In this document: positions 34,046 to 42,482 of the stretch, in pieces | Layout of the letters: every line of letters starts with the position of its first letter | How positions within the stretch are numbered: position 1 is the stretch's first letter | Program-made: the position numbers and the translations under genes | DNA from: Streptomyces antibioticus | Lineage (GTDB): Bacteria; Actinomycetota; Actinomycetes; Streptomycetales; Streptomycetaceae | Assembly: GCF_002019855.1 (NCBI RefSeq) | Contig: NZ_CM007717.1 | Location: forward strand, 2,477,198-2,541,197 | Direction: 5' to 3' | Length of the DNA: 64,000 nt | The notes under the pieces: model-generated | What the model saw: only the letters and a program-made list of their open reading frames with translations | Databases searched by the model: none | What the model was told of the DNA's origin: nothing

Positions 34046-35389
34046 TCAGGACAGGCGCTTGAGGAGGACCGCCGAAGCCACCGGACGGGCCCCCGCCTTG
34101 GCGACGCCGTCGGCCACCTCGCGGTCGGTGGAGACGACGATCACCGGCCGGCCGGGCGGCTCCGCGCGCACGAGCTGGCGGATCAGCTCGTCGGCGGTCA
34201 CCCCCGCCTTGGAGAACAGCACCCGCACCCCGCGCGGCGGCGCGAGCAGCACCGGGGCGGCCAGTTCGGCCCCGTCGAAGACACAGGTGACCTCGGCGCC
34301 GGTCTGCGCCGCGAGCTGGGAGAGCTGCCCCAGCAGCCGCAGCCGCTGCTTCTCCAGCGGCATCTGCGGATAGCCGGTCTTGGTGACGTTGTAGCCGTCG
34401 ACCACGAGATGCGCCTGGGGCAGGGCGAGCAACTGGTCGATGATGGCCGGGTCGTTCTCCGACAGGGCGCGCGCGGCGATGTCCTTGGGGGTCATCCGGC
34501 CCGGCTCGACCGCGTCGACCGTCTCCGCGGGCCGCACCGACACCGGCGGCAACGCCAGTTCGCGGCGCAGCCCCTGGGCCGCGTCGAGCACGGTGTCGAG
34601 CAGCAGCCGGACCCGCATGTCCTCGACGCTGCGCCCCTCGCGGGCCGCCCGGCGGGCCGCCTCCAGGGCCGCCTCCGCCTCGCCGAGCCGCGCCTTGAGC
34701 CGCCGGGCCTCGCTCTCGGCGGCGGACACCTGGGTCTGCCCCTCGGCGCGCACGGCCTCCGTCTCGGCCTGCACCTTGCGCAGGGCCGCCTCGCCCCGCT
34801 TCACGTCGCTGAGGGCCGAACGCAGCTTGCGGTGCAGGGACTCCGTCTCCTTGCGCGCCGCGTCCAGCTCGGTGCGCAGCCGCTCGGTGTCCGCCCGGCT
34901 CTGCTCCCGGGCGCGGTCCAGTTCCTCGCGCAGCCGCGCCAGTTCGGCCCGCGTCTCGTCGTCGACGCGCTCGGCGTCCGCCCGCTGGGCCTCCTCGCCC
35001 GCCGCGGTGACCAGCTTCACCCAGCCGACGGGCCGCAGCACATAGGCCGCGGCCGCCACGTCGAGCGGGTCCGCGGCCGGGGTCGGCGAGCCGGAGTCGA
35101 GGGCGCCGGACAGCTCCGGCTGGGCTTCTCTGAACTTCTCGGCGATGCGCTGCCGGAACAGCGCGTCGGTCTCCAGCGCGGCCGCCATCGCGTTGCCCGC
35201 GAACTTCGCCCGGCGGTTCGGGGCGAACCGGGCGTACTGCCGCAACTGCGCGGGCAGTTCGCCGACGGTCAGCCCGCCGAAGCCGTCCGAGACGATCTGC
35301 ACGACCCGGCGGCGCACCCCGTCGGGCAGCGGACGGTCGAGCACCTCAGCGGCGCCGTCGCCCGGCCCCCCGCCTGCGCTCTCCACCAT
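34046..35389 (-). CDS. NYN-domain protein with long coiled coil
   Basis: A 447-residue cytoplasmic protein. The N-terminal part (about 20-130) is helical (GVRRRVVQIVSDGFGGLTVG; RRAKFAGNAMAAALETD). A coiled coil follows (about 135-260, Ala/Glu/Arg-rich). The C-terminal NYN (PIN-like RNase, YacP type) domain (about 320-447) has AHLVVDGYNVTKTGYP with the first acidic residue, EVTCVFDGAE and VIVVSTDREVADG. These acidic positions suggest metal-dependent RNase activity. In Bacillus the YacP relative (Rae1) is a ribosome-associated RNase. The coiled-coil fusion is the actinobacterial form. Start ATG at 35389, no strong ribosome binding site. Confidence 0.88.
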   Translation of the reverse strand: MVESAGGGPGDGAAEVLDRPLPDGVRRRVVQIVSDGFGGLTVGELPAQLRQYARFAPNRRAKFAGNAMAAALETDALFRQRIAEKFREAQPELSGALDSGSPTPAADPLDVAAAAYVLRPVGWVKLVTAAGEEAQRADAERVDDETRAELARLREELDRAREQSRADTERLRTELDAARKETESLHRKLRSALSDVKRGEAALRKVQAETEAVRAEGQTQVSAAESEARRLKARLGEAEAALEAARRAAREGRSVEDMRVRLLLDTVLDAAQGLRRELALPPVSVRPAETVDAVEPGRMTPKDIAARALSENDPAIIDQLLALPQAHLVVDGYNVTKTGYPQMPLEKQRLRLLGQLSQLAAQTGAEVTCVFDGAELAAPVLLAPPRGVRVLFSKAGVTADELIRQLVRAEPPGRPVIVVSTDREVADGVAKAGARPVASAVLLKRLS

Positions 35390-35426
35390 CCGTCACACCC
35401 CAATACGTGTACGGGGCCGGCTCCGG

Positions 35427-35666
35427 TCAGGAGCCGGCGCCCGGCCGATCCACGAGTTCCACCTGGTCCACGGCGTTGCACCAGCGGCACCGCACCGACT
35501 CGATGGTCTCACTGACCACCTCGCGCTCCTCCACCTTGGGCTCGCCCGCCAGGTCGAGGTGGACGTACTCGACGGCCTTCGACGAACGCGTGACGTCGAA
35601 CCGGGTGAGGTTGCCGCACAGGGTGCAGCGCCACCGGGTGGTGGCGGTCGGCAGGGGAACCGTCAT
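35427..35666 (-). CDS. Small zinc-ribbon protein
   Basis: A 79-residue protein with two cysteine pairs, RWRCTLCGNLTRFDV (about 12-26) and ESVRCRWCNAVDQVEL (about 56-71), spaced as in a zinc ribbon. Between them is an acidic strand region. AAGGAG lies upstream of the ATG at 35666. It is 37 bases from the NYN gene on the same strand and so may be co-transcribed with it. The fold suggests nucleic acid or protein binding; function unknown. Confidence 0.8.
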   Translation of the reverse strand: MTVPLPTATTRWRCTLCGNLTRFDVTRSSKAVEYVHLDLAGEPKVEEREVVSETIESVRCRWCNAVDQVELVDRPGAGS

Positions 35667-35848
35667 GGTGACTGTCCGCTCCTTCTGGTGTCGGGTCGCT
35701 GGTGTCGCTGGTACGAACGGGTCGGGCCGGAGGCTCCCCGCCGTGTATGGCTCGTAACCCTACGGCCTGGCGGGTCCTCACCGCCCGTCCGTCCACGGCG
35801 GCGAGGCGGTACGGGCGAGTGCGTCCCGTTACGTCATGCTCTGTGTTC

Positions 35849-36577
35849 ATGATCGGCAAGTGGAGCGGCCCCCTCGGCGCCGCGTTCCGACGGGCGCCGG
35901 TGACGCACGTGCTGATCGCCGTGTGCTCCGCGATCTTCGTGCTGGGCCCGGCCGCGGGCCTCGATCCCGCCTACGGCTCCGGCGACGCCCTGCTCGCCGC
36001 CCAGCGCGCCTATTTCCGCCGCTGGGGGGTGATCCCGGTGGAACTGTTCGCGGACTCCCCGCGGGCCGCGCTGACCCCGGCGACGGCGCTGTTCATCCAC
36101 GGTAGCTGGGTGCACCTCCTGGGCAACATGCTCTTCCTCTACGTCTTCGGCGTGATGACCGAGGAACGGATGGGCCGCGTCCAGTTCACGCTGTTCTACG
36201 TCGGCTGCGGCTACCTGGCGCTGCTGGGGTACGCCGCGGCCAACGCCGGGTCGCCGGCCTCGCTGGTGGGGGCGTCGGGGGCGATCTCCGCGGTGCTGGG
36301 CGCGTTTCTGTACCTGTTCCCCCGGGCGCGGGTGACCAGTCTTCTGCCGTTCCTGTTCTTCCTGCCGCTGCGCTTCCCCGCCTGGGTCGTGCTGCCCTGC
36401 TGGGCGGCCCTCCAGTGGGTGGCGGCGGGACGGGCGCCCCAGGGCCCCGGCGTGGCCTATCTGGCGCACCTGGTGGGCTTCGGCCTGGGCCTCGGCTACG
36501 CGTGGGCGCGGTTTCGTCCTGGGACTAGAGTGAGGGCCACGCCCGCTCCGGCCCCCGAGGGAGAGAACCAGCCGTGA
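35849..36577 (+). CDS. Rhomboid-family intramembrane serine protease
   Basis: A 242-residue membrane protein with six or seven spans. Rhomboid hallmarks are HGSWVHLLGNMLFLYVFG (about 89-106) and the catalytic Ser in SLVGASGAISAVLGAFLY (about 142-159). The catalytic His lies in AYLAHLVGFGLGLGYAW near the end. It should cleave membrane-anchored substrates. The ATG at 35849 gives a short cytoplasmic start. The stop shares a GTGA overlap with the next gene, so translation is coupled. Confidence 0.92.
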   Translation: MIGKWSGPLGAAFRRAPVTHVLIAVCSAIFVLGPAAGLDPAYGSGDALLAAQRAYFRRWGVIPVELFADSPRAALTPATALFIHGSWVHLLGNMLFLYVFGVMTEERMGRVQFTLFYVGCGYLALLGYAAANAGSPASLVGASGAISAVLGAFLYLFPRARVTSLLPFLFFLPLRFPAWVVLPCWAALQWVAAGRAPQGPGVAYLAHLVGFGLGLGYAWARFRPGTRVRATPAPAPEGENQP

Positions 36578-36855
36578 TCACCGCGATCGTCCTCATCAAG
36601 ACCAGCGTGGACCGGATCCCCGAGATCGCCGAGCGGATCGCCTCGCTGGAGAGCGTCAGCGAGGTCTTCTCCGTCACCGGGACCTACGACCTGATCGCCA
36701 TGGTGCGGGTGAAGCGGCACGACGACCTGGCCGACGTGATCCCCGGCAGCATCAGCAAGATCCCCGGCGTGGAGGCGACGGACACGCACGTGGCGTTCCG
36801 GACGTACTCGCAGCACGACCTGGAGGCGGCGTTCGCGATCGGCCTGGACTCCTGA
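36574..36855 (+). CDS. Stand-alone Lrp/AsnC ligand-binding (RAM) protein
   Basis: A 93-residue protein consisting of the RAM domain alone (ITAIVLIKTSVDRIPEIAE; VSEVFSVTGTYDLIAMVRV; DTHVAFRTYSQHDLE) with no helix-turn-helix. Such proteins form ring oligomers and bind amino acids or related effectors. They may join full-length Lrp proteins or act alone. The GTG at 36574 overlaps the rhomboid stop by four bases. The ligand cannot be inferred. It converges on the SAM-controlled aminotransferase gene. Confidence 0.88.
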   Translation: MITAIVLIKTSVDRIPEIAERIASLESVSEVFSVTGTYDLIAMVRVKRHDDLADVIPGSISKIPGVEATDTHVAFRTYSQHDLEAAFAIGLDS

Positions 36856-36896
36856 CCGTGTGACCGCCTGACGCCGCCCCCTGCGGAAGACCGAGC

Positions 36897-38258
36897 TCAG
36901 ACCGCCGGGACGCAGCGGCCGTCCTGCGTGCGGTACGTCCACCGCGCGCCGTCGGTGACCAGTTCCCGCACGGCCGCCACGAAGCGGTCCACGTGCTCGT
37001 CGGGCGTCCCGGCGCCGAAGCTCACCCGGATGGCGTTGAGGGACTTCTCGCCCGGCGCCGCCTCGGGGGCCCCGCACTCGCCCTGCGCCTCGGGGGCACC
37101 GCCCAGCAGGGTGCGCACCAGCGGGTGGGCGCAGAACAGGCCGTCGCGGACGCCGATGCCGTACTCGGCGGACAGCGCGGCGGCGAAGTGGGAGCTGTTC
37201 CAGCCGTCGACGACGAAGGAGATCACCCCGACCCGGGGCGCGTCGTCGCCGAAGAGCGACAGGATCCGCACCTCCGGCACATCGGCGAGGCCCGTGCGCA
37301 CCTTCTCGATGAGCTGCCGCTCGCGCGCGACCAGCGTGTCGAAACCGGCCTCGGTGAGCGCCTTGCAGGCCGAGGCGATGGAGTAGGCGCCGATCACGTT
37401 CGGCGAGCCGGCCTCGTGGCGGGCCGCGCTGTCGTGCCACTCCACGTCCACTCCCCCGTCCTCGCGCCGGGTGACCCTGCGGCTCGCGCCGCCGCCCGCG
37501 AGGTAGGGGTCGGCCGCGCGCAGCCAGTCGGCGCGGCCGGCCAGCACACCGGAGCCGAAGGGCGCGTACAGCTTGTGCCCGGAGAAGGCGACCCAGTCGA
37601 CGTCGAGGTCCCGGACGGACACCGGGTAGTGCGGGGCGAGCTGGGCGGCGTCCAGGACGATCCGGGCGCCGTGGGCGTGCGCGGCCGCGGCCAGCTCCCG
37701 CACCGGCCACAGCTCGCCGGTGACGTTGGAGGCGCCGGTCACACAGACCAGGGCCGGGCCGTAGGGGTCGCGGTCGGCGAGGGCCCGCTCCAGGGTCTCG
37801 ACGGCCTGTCCCGGGGTGCGGGGGGCGTCGAGGTAGGTGACCCGGGCGTCCCGCCAGGGCAGCAGCGAGGCGTGGTGCTCGGTCTCGAAGACGAAGACCT
37901 GGCAGCCGGCGGGCAGGGCGGCGGCGAGCAGGTTGAGGGAGTCGGTGGTGGAGCGGGTGAAGACCACCTGGTCGTCGGCGCGGCAGTCCAGGAACTCGGC
38001 GACCGTGGCGCGGGCGTTCTCGAACAGGTCCGTCGAGAGCTGCGAGAGGTAGCCGGCGCCGCGGTGGACGCTGCCGTAGTACGGCGCGTAGGCCGCGACG
38101 TCGTCCCACACCCGCTGCAACGCCGGTGCGCTGGCGGCGTAGTCGAGCGCGGCGTAGGTGACCTCGCCACCGGTGACGAGCGGGACGGTGACATCACAGC
38201 CCAGAACGGGCAGCGGGGCACAAACGTCCTGGACGGAGGCAGCGGTGGAGACAGACAT
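36897..38258 (-). CDS. Class V aminotransferase (cysteine desulfurase/C-S lyase-like)
   Basis: A 453-residue PLP enzyme of the NifS/SufS/EgtE superfamily. Typical blocks are LDYAASAPALQRVWDDV (about 38-54), VHRGAGYLSQLST, VVFTRSTTDSLNLLA, FETEHHASLLPW, IVLDAAQLAPHYPV (about 194-207) and the PLP lysine in WVAFSGHKLYAPFG (about 216-229). Near the end, GLFCAHPLVRTLLGG carries a Cys that could be the desulfurase nucleophile, though the usual RxGxxC loop is altered. A SAM-IV-type riboswitch precedes it, which points to sulfur or methionine metabolism. The ATG at 38258 has GGGAG seven bases upstream. The exact reaction is unknown. Confidence 0.88.
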   Translation of the reverse strand: MSVSTAASVQDVCAPLPVLGCDVTVPLVTGGEVTYAALDYAASAPALQRVWDDVAAYAPYYGSVHRGAGYLSQLSTDLFENARATVAEFLDCRADDQVVFTRSTTDSLNLLAAALPAGCQVFVFETEHHASLLPWRDARVTYLDAPRTPGQAVETLERALADRDPYGPALVCVTGASNVTGELWPVRELAAAAHAHGARIVLDAAQLAPHYPVSVRDLDVDWVAFSGHKLYAPFGSGVLAGRADWLRAADPYLAGGGASRRVTRREDGGVDVEWHDSAARHEAGSPNVIGAYSIASACKALTEAGFDTLVARERQLIEKVRTGLADVPEVRILSLFGDDAPRVGVISFVVDGWNSSHFAAALSAEYGIGVRDGLFCAHPLVRTLLGGAPEAQGECGAPEAAPGEKSLNAIRVSFGAGTPDEHVDRFVAAVRELVTDGARWTYRTQDGRCVPAV

Positions 38259-38388
38259 GACGGAACTCCCGTGAGAGGAAAGGAAGAAGAGTGAAAAGGG
38301 GTGCGCGGAGGCGGGGCTCGGCGGCCCTATCGCATTCGCTGGCTCACGGAAGACTCCCTCGAACGACCAGGACCCCTGGTGTCGAGAG

Positions 38389-38508
38389 GGGCCCGCGCTT
38401 GCCGTAGACCTCGCTGCCTACGGCCTGGTCTTCACCCGGGGCACCCCGCCACGGACGGAGGGTTGCCGGACAGTCGGCCGGGGCCTCATGACTGTCACTC
38501 ATGACCTG
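38389..38508 (-). promoter_or_regulatory. SAM-IV-type riboswitch
   Basis: Read on the minus strand, the leader contains GGTCATGAGTGACAG, GCCCCGGC-like pairing, GGCAACCCTCC and GGCGGGGTGCCCCGGGTGA. It then closes the first stem with GACC (GGTC..GACC) and continues with a 3' pseudoknot hairpin ending GGCAAGCGCGGG. These are the SAM-I-like core and 3' extension typical of actinobacterial SAM-IV. The aptamer ends 130 bases before the aminotransferase start. A possible stem of GGGCCCCT with AGGGGTCC directly follows and may be the switching element. Confidence 0.87.
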
Positions 38509-38529
38509 GTACAGAAACTACGGGACGTG

Positions 38530-38571
38530 ATCGCCGTCCCGCAACCCGTGTCCGGATCGCGGGACGGCGAT
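38530..38571 (-). terminator. Terminator of trpD
   Basis: ATCGCCGTCCCGC and GCGGGACGGCGAT form a perfect 13-bp stem with a 16-base loop, starting 10 bases after the trpD stop and just before the SAM riboswitch. Confidence 0.8.
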
Positions 38572-38581
38572 TCCCGTCACG

Positions 38582-39646
38582 TCAGGCGTTGCTGGCGGTG
38601 ACCCAGCGCTCCAGGACCCGGCGGGCCGCCCCGGAGTCCACGGACTCGGCGGCGCGGGCCATGCCGGCGGCGATCTGCTCGGCGAGCGTCCCGCCGGCCG
38701 GGTCGAGGGCGACCAGGGCCGCCGCCGAGTTCAGCAGGACGGCGTCGCGCACCGGGCCCGGCTCGCCCTCGAGGAGCCGCCGGGCGACCTCCGCGTTGTA
38801 GGACGGGTCACCGCCGCGCAGAGCCTCCACCGGGACCAGCTCGATGCCGACCTCGCGCGGGTCGAAGGTCTCCTCGGTGACCGTGCCGTCACGGACGACC
38901 CAGACCCGGGAGGTGGAGGTGGTCGTCAGCTCGTCGAAGCCGTCGTCGCCGCGGAAGACCAGCGAGGAGTGGCCGCGCTCGGCGAAGACCCCGGCGACGA
39001 TCGGCGCCATGCGGGGATCGGCGACCCCCACCGCCTGCGCCCGCACCTTCGCCGGGTTGGTCAGCGGACCGAGCGCGTTGAACACCGTACGGATGCCCAA
39101 CTGGCCGCGGGCGGCGCCCACATGGCGCAGCGCCGGATGGAACTTGACGGCGAAGCAGAAGGTGATGCCGGCCTCCTCGGCCACCTCGGCCACCCGCTTC
39201 GGCGTCAGCTCCAGATTGACGCCCAGCTTCTCCAGGACGTCCGAGGCGCCGGAGGCCGAGGACGCGGCGCGGTTGCCGTGCTTGACGACCTTGGCGCCGG
39301 TGCCGGCCACCACGATCGAGGACATCGTGGAGATGTTCACCGTCTTGGCGCCGTCGCCGCCGGTGCCGACGATGTCGACGGTGCGGCCCGGCACCTCGAT
39401 CAGGTTGGCGTGCTCGTACATCGTCCGCACGAGTCCGTTGATCTCCGCGACGGTCTCGCCCTTGGCCCGCAGCGCCACCGCGAACCCGGCGATCTGGGCG
39501 TCGGTCGCCTCGCCGCGCATCATCAGGTCCATCGCCCAGGCGGTGTCGTCCGCCGACAGGTCCCGGCCGGCCAGCAGGCCGTTCAGCAGGGCGGGCCAGG
39601 AACGGACCGCCGCGGTGTCGCCTCCGGCGGGGGTCACAGCGCTCAT
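38582..39646 (-). CDS. trpD: Anthranilate phosphoribosyltransferase TrpD
   Basis: Second step of tryptophan synthesis, joining anthranilate and PRPP. The 354-residue protein has the PRPP/anthranilate sites: [20 protein letters not shown] (about 90-109), [17 protein letters not shown] (about 118-134) and the [18 protein letters not shown] block (about 161-178). LGPLTNPA follows. Length is normal. The ATG at 39646 has AGGAG five bases upstream. It is remote from trpE (26 kb) and stands alone. A strong terminator lies at its end; no Trp leader is visible. Confidence 0.96.
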   Translation of the reverse strand: MSAVTPAGGDTAAVRSWPALLNGLLAGRDLSADDTAWAMDLMMRGEATDAQIAGFAVALRAKGETVAEINGLVRTMYEHANLIEVPGRTVDIVGTGGDGAKTVNISTMSSIVVAGTGAKVVKHGNRAASSASGASDVLEKLGVNLELTPKRVAEVAEEAGITFCFAVKFHPALRHVGAARGQLGIRTVFNALGPLTNPAKVRAQAVGVADPRMAPIVAGVFAERGHSSLVFRGDDGFDELTTTSTSRVWVVRDGTVTEETFDPREVGIELVPVEALRGGDPSYNAEVARRLLEGEPGPVRDAVLLNSAAALVALDPAGGTLAEQIAAGMARAAESVDSGAARRVLERWVTASNA

Positions 39647-39728
39647 AGCCGCTCCTGGGTGTCGTACGGGCGAGCCTGGCTCGCGCAAACAGGGTGTGAT
39701 CCCACCCTATCCAGCCCGCGGACACGGC

Positions 39729-39763
39729 GAAGGGCCCCGTCCGAAGACCGGACGGGGCCCTTC
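39729..39763 (-). terminator. Terminator of the ctaE-qcrCAB operon
   Basis: GAAGGGCCCCGTCCG and its exact complement make a 15-bp stem with a five-base loop, 27 bases after the qcrB stop. Confidence 0.88.
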
Positions 39764-39789
39764 ACTCAGGGCGTGGCGACGCCTGGTGA

Positions 39790-41427
39790 TCAGTGGTGGC
39801 CGTGGCCGCTCGTGATCTCCTTGTACTCCTCGACGGTCGGCTTGGGGATCTGCTGGTCCTCGCCGAAGTACGCGCCGCTGATCTTGGCACGCAGCTTCTC
39901 GGTGGCCTTCACCTTGCGCTCGACGCCGTTCTCGTCGACCGTGGCGCCGATCGCGACCGGCTCGTACTGCTCGTGGGCCGTGAGCGTGTAGAGCTGCTCC
40001 TGGCTGAGCGGCTCGTGCACCTCGATGAACTCACCGTGCGGCAGGCGCTTGATGGTGCCGGTCTCCCGGCCGTGCAGCACCTTCTCCCGGTCCCGGCGCT
40101 GGAGGCCGAGGCAGATCCGCTTGGTGAGGATGTACGCGATGACCGGTCCGACGAAGAAGAAGATCCGGACGAACCAGGTGATCGAGTTGATCGACAGGTG
40201 GAAGTGCGTGGCCCACAGGTCGTTGCCGCCGCCCACCAGCGTGATCATGTACATCGTGACCCAGGCGACGCCGAGCGCGGTGCGGGTCGGCGCGTTGCGC
40301 GGGCGGTCCAGGATGTGGTGCTCGCGCTTGTCGCCGGTCACCCACGACTCGATGAAGGGGTAGGCGGCGAGCGCCGCGAGGACGACACCGAAGAGCACCA
40401 GCGGGATGAACACGCCCAGGACCAGCGTGTGGCCCCAGATGTTGATCTCCCAGCCCGGCATGAAGCGGATCAGACCCTCGGCGAAGCCCATGTACCAGTC
40501 GGGCTGGGCGCCGGTGGACACCTGGTCCGGACGGTAGGGGCCGAGCGCCCAGATCGGGTTGATCTGGGTGACCGCGGAGATGATCGCGATCACACCGAAG
40601 ACCAGGAAGAAGAAGCCTCCGGCCTTGGCCATGTAGACCGGCAGCAGCGGCATGCCGACGACGTTCTTGTTGTTCTTGCCGGGACCCGCGAACTGCGTGT
40701 GCTTGTGGTAGAAGACCAGGATCAGGTGCGCCACCATCAGGCCGAGCATGATGCCCGGCAGCAGCAGGATGTGGATCGAGTAGAACCGCGCCACGAAGTC
40801 GTGGCCCGGGAACTCCCCGCCGAACAGGAACATCGAGATGTACGTGCCGACGATCGGCATCGACAGGATGGCGCCCTGGGTGAAGCGGACACCGGTGCCG
40901 GAGAGCAGGTCGTCAGGGAGCGAGTAGCCGGTGAAACCGGTGAACATGCCCAGGACGAACAGCAGGAAGCCGAACAGCCAGTTGATCTCACGCGGCTTGC
41001 GGAACGCGCCCGTGAAGAACACGCGCATCATGTGCACGAACATGCCGGCGAGGAAGATCAGCGCCGCCCAGTGGTGGATCTGCCGGATCAGCAGACCGCC
41101 GCGCACGTCGAAGGAGATGTGCAGCGTCGAGCTGAACGCCTCCGACATGAGCTGTCCCTGGAGCGGGACGTAACTGCCGTGGTACTCCACCTCGTTCATC
41201 GACGGGTGGAAGAACAGCGTCAGATAGACACCGGTCAGGATGATGATGAGGAAGCTGTACATGCAGACTTCGCCCAGCATGAACGACCAGTGGTCGGGGA
41301 AGATCTTCCGCATGTTGGCCTTGGCCAGGGAGTAGATCCCCAGCCGGCCGTCGGCCCAGTCGGCGATGCGCTCGCCGGCCGGGGCCTTGCCGCGTTCGCG
41401 GGCCTCGGTGTTCTCTGTGGTGCTCAT
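39790..41427 (-). CDS. qcrB: Cytochrome bc1 (bcc) complex cytochrome b subunit QcrB
   Basis: Quinol-oxidising, haem b-carrying subunit of the actinobacterial bcc complex. The 545-residue protein has eight to nine spans. The haem-ligand pairs lie in HHWAALIFLAGMFVHMMRVF and YSIHILLLPG with VAHLILVFYHKHTQF. The Qo-site motif is PDWYMGF in place of PEWY, as is normal in actinobacteria. A hydrophilic C-terminal extension of about 100 residues (from RRDREKVLHGRE) is also typical. The ATG at 41427 overlaps the qcrA stop (ATGA), with GGGAG just upstream. It is the last gene of ctaE-qcrC-qcrA-qcrB. Confidence 0.97.
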   Translation of the reverse strand: MSTTENTEARERGKAPAGERIADWADGRLGIYSLAKANMRKIFPDHWSFMLGEVCMYSFLIIILTGVYLTLFFHPSMNEVEYHGSYVPLQGQLMSEAFSSTLHISFDVRGGLLIRQIHHWAALIFLAGMFVHMMRVFFTGAFRKPREINWLFGFLLFVLGMFTGFTGYSLPDDLLSGTGVRFTQGAILSMPIVGTYISMFLFGGEFPGHDFVARFYSIHILLLPGIMLGLMVAHLILVFYHKHTQFAGPGKNNKNVVGMPLLPVYMAKAGGFFFLVFGVIAIISAVTQINPIWALGPYRPDQVSTGAQPDWYMGFAEGLIRFMPGWEINIWGHTLVLGVFIPLVLFGVVLAALAAYPFIESWVTGDKREHHILDRPRNAPTRTALGVAWVTMYMITLVGGGNDLWATHFHLSINSITWFVRIFFFVGPVIAYILTKRICLGLQRRDREKVLHGRETGTIKRLPHGEFIEVHEPLSQEQLYTLTAHEQYEPVAIGATVDENGVERKVKATEKLRAKISGAYFGEDQQIPKPTVEEYKEITSGHGHH

Positions 41428-42482
41428 CCGCGCTCCCAGAAGGCAGGACCGACGGGCTCTTCGAAGTCGCTGAGCGCCTCGAGGTAGCCCTCGTCGTTCA
41501 CGCCGATGCGCAACTGCGGCAGGGCGTGACCGGCCGGGCCGAAGATCACTCGGGCACCGTCGGAGAGGTCGAAGGTGGACTGGTGGCAGGGGCACAGCAC
41601 GTGGTGCGTCTGCTGCTCGTACAGCGAGATCGGGCAACCGACGTGGGTGCAGATCTTCGAGTACGCCACGATGCCTTCGTGCGACCACTCGAGCTCGCGC
41701 TTGTCCTTGATGTTCTCCGGCTGGAGCCGGACGATCATCAGGGCCGCCTTGGCGATCTCGTTCTGGAAGTTCTCGTCGTGCTCCTCCAGGCCCTCGGGCA
41801 TGGCGAAGGTGAGCGAACCGACGGCGACGTCCGAGGGACGCAGCGGCTCGTTCGTGTTCATGTTGACGAGCAGCTTGCCCTTGGCCCACAGCGTGTGGCG
41901 CAGCTTGTCCTCGGGCAGCGGGCCGAGGTCGCGCAGCAGCACGACACCGGAGAGCGGCACCAGGGTGAGCGCGCCGAACATCGTGTTGCGGATCAGCTTG
42001 CGGCGGCCGATCGCCGACTCCTGGGCGCCCGCCTTGAAGTCCGCGTGGACCTTGGCGCGCACCTCGGGGGAGGCGGCGATCGGGTGCCGCTCGTCGGCGA
42101 CCTCGACGTCGGACATCAGGGTGCGGGCCCAGTGGACCGCGCCGGCGCCGATGGTGAACAGCGCCGTGCCCAGGGTCAGACCCAGCGCGAAGTTCAGTGC
42201 GCTGATGTGGCCGATCGGGAACACGAAGATCGACTTGTCGGCGGGGATCGTCACGAAGGACGCGATGAAGCCGACGGTCGCGAGCATCGAGAGCGTGAAC
42301 AGGAAGGCGACCGCACGCTCGGACCGCTTGGCGGCCCGCTCGTCGATGTCCTGGATCCGGTGCTCGTGCGGCGGCAGTCCCGGGTCGGCGAACGGGTTCT
42401 TCTCGTCCGCCACGGTGACCGCACCGTGCGCGTGGTCCTGCTCTGCGGGCAGGTTCTCTTCTGGAATGTCTTGGCTACTCAT
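41424..42482 (-). CDS. qcrA: Rieske iron-sulfur subunit QcrA
   Basis: Carries the high-potential 2Fe-2S cluster that takes electrons from quinol. The 352-residue protein has three N-terminal spans, as in other actinobacteria (about 55-175), rather than one. The C-terminal cluster domain has KICTHVGCPISLYEQQTHHV and LCPCHQSTFD, giving both Cys-His pairs and the disulfide cysteines. The ATG at 42482 overlaps the qcrC stop by four bases; the frame runs further upstream inside qcrC but that is spurious. The cluster must be supplied by the Suf system, not present here, perhaps with ErpA (54164). Confidence 0.97.
   Translation of the reverse strand: MSSQDIPEENLPAEQDHAHGAVTVADEKNPFADPGLPPHEHRIQDIDERAAKRSERAVAFLFTLSMLATVGFIASFVTIPADKSIFVFPIGHISALNFALGLTLGTALFTIGAGAVHWARTLMSDVEVADERHPIAASPEVRAKVHADFKAGAQESAIGRRKLIRNTMFGALTLVPLSGVVLLRDLGPLPEDKLRHTLWAKGKLLVNMNTNEPLRPSDVAVGSLTFAMPEGLEEHDENFQNEIAKAALMIVRLQPENIKDKRELEWSHEGIVAYSKICTHVGCPISLYEQQTHHVLCPCHQSTFDLSDGARVIFGPAGHALPQLRIGVNDEGYLEALSDFEEPVGPAFWERG

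Noticed and set aside
38301-38504. 67-codon plus-strand frame
   Set aside because: Overlaps the SAM-IV-type riboswitch on the opposite strand and has no coding features.
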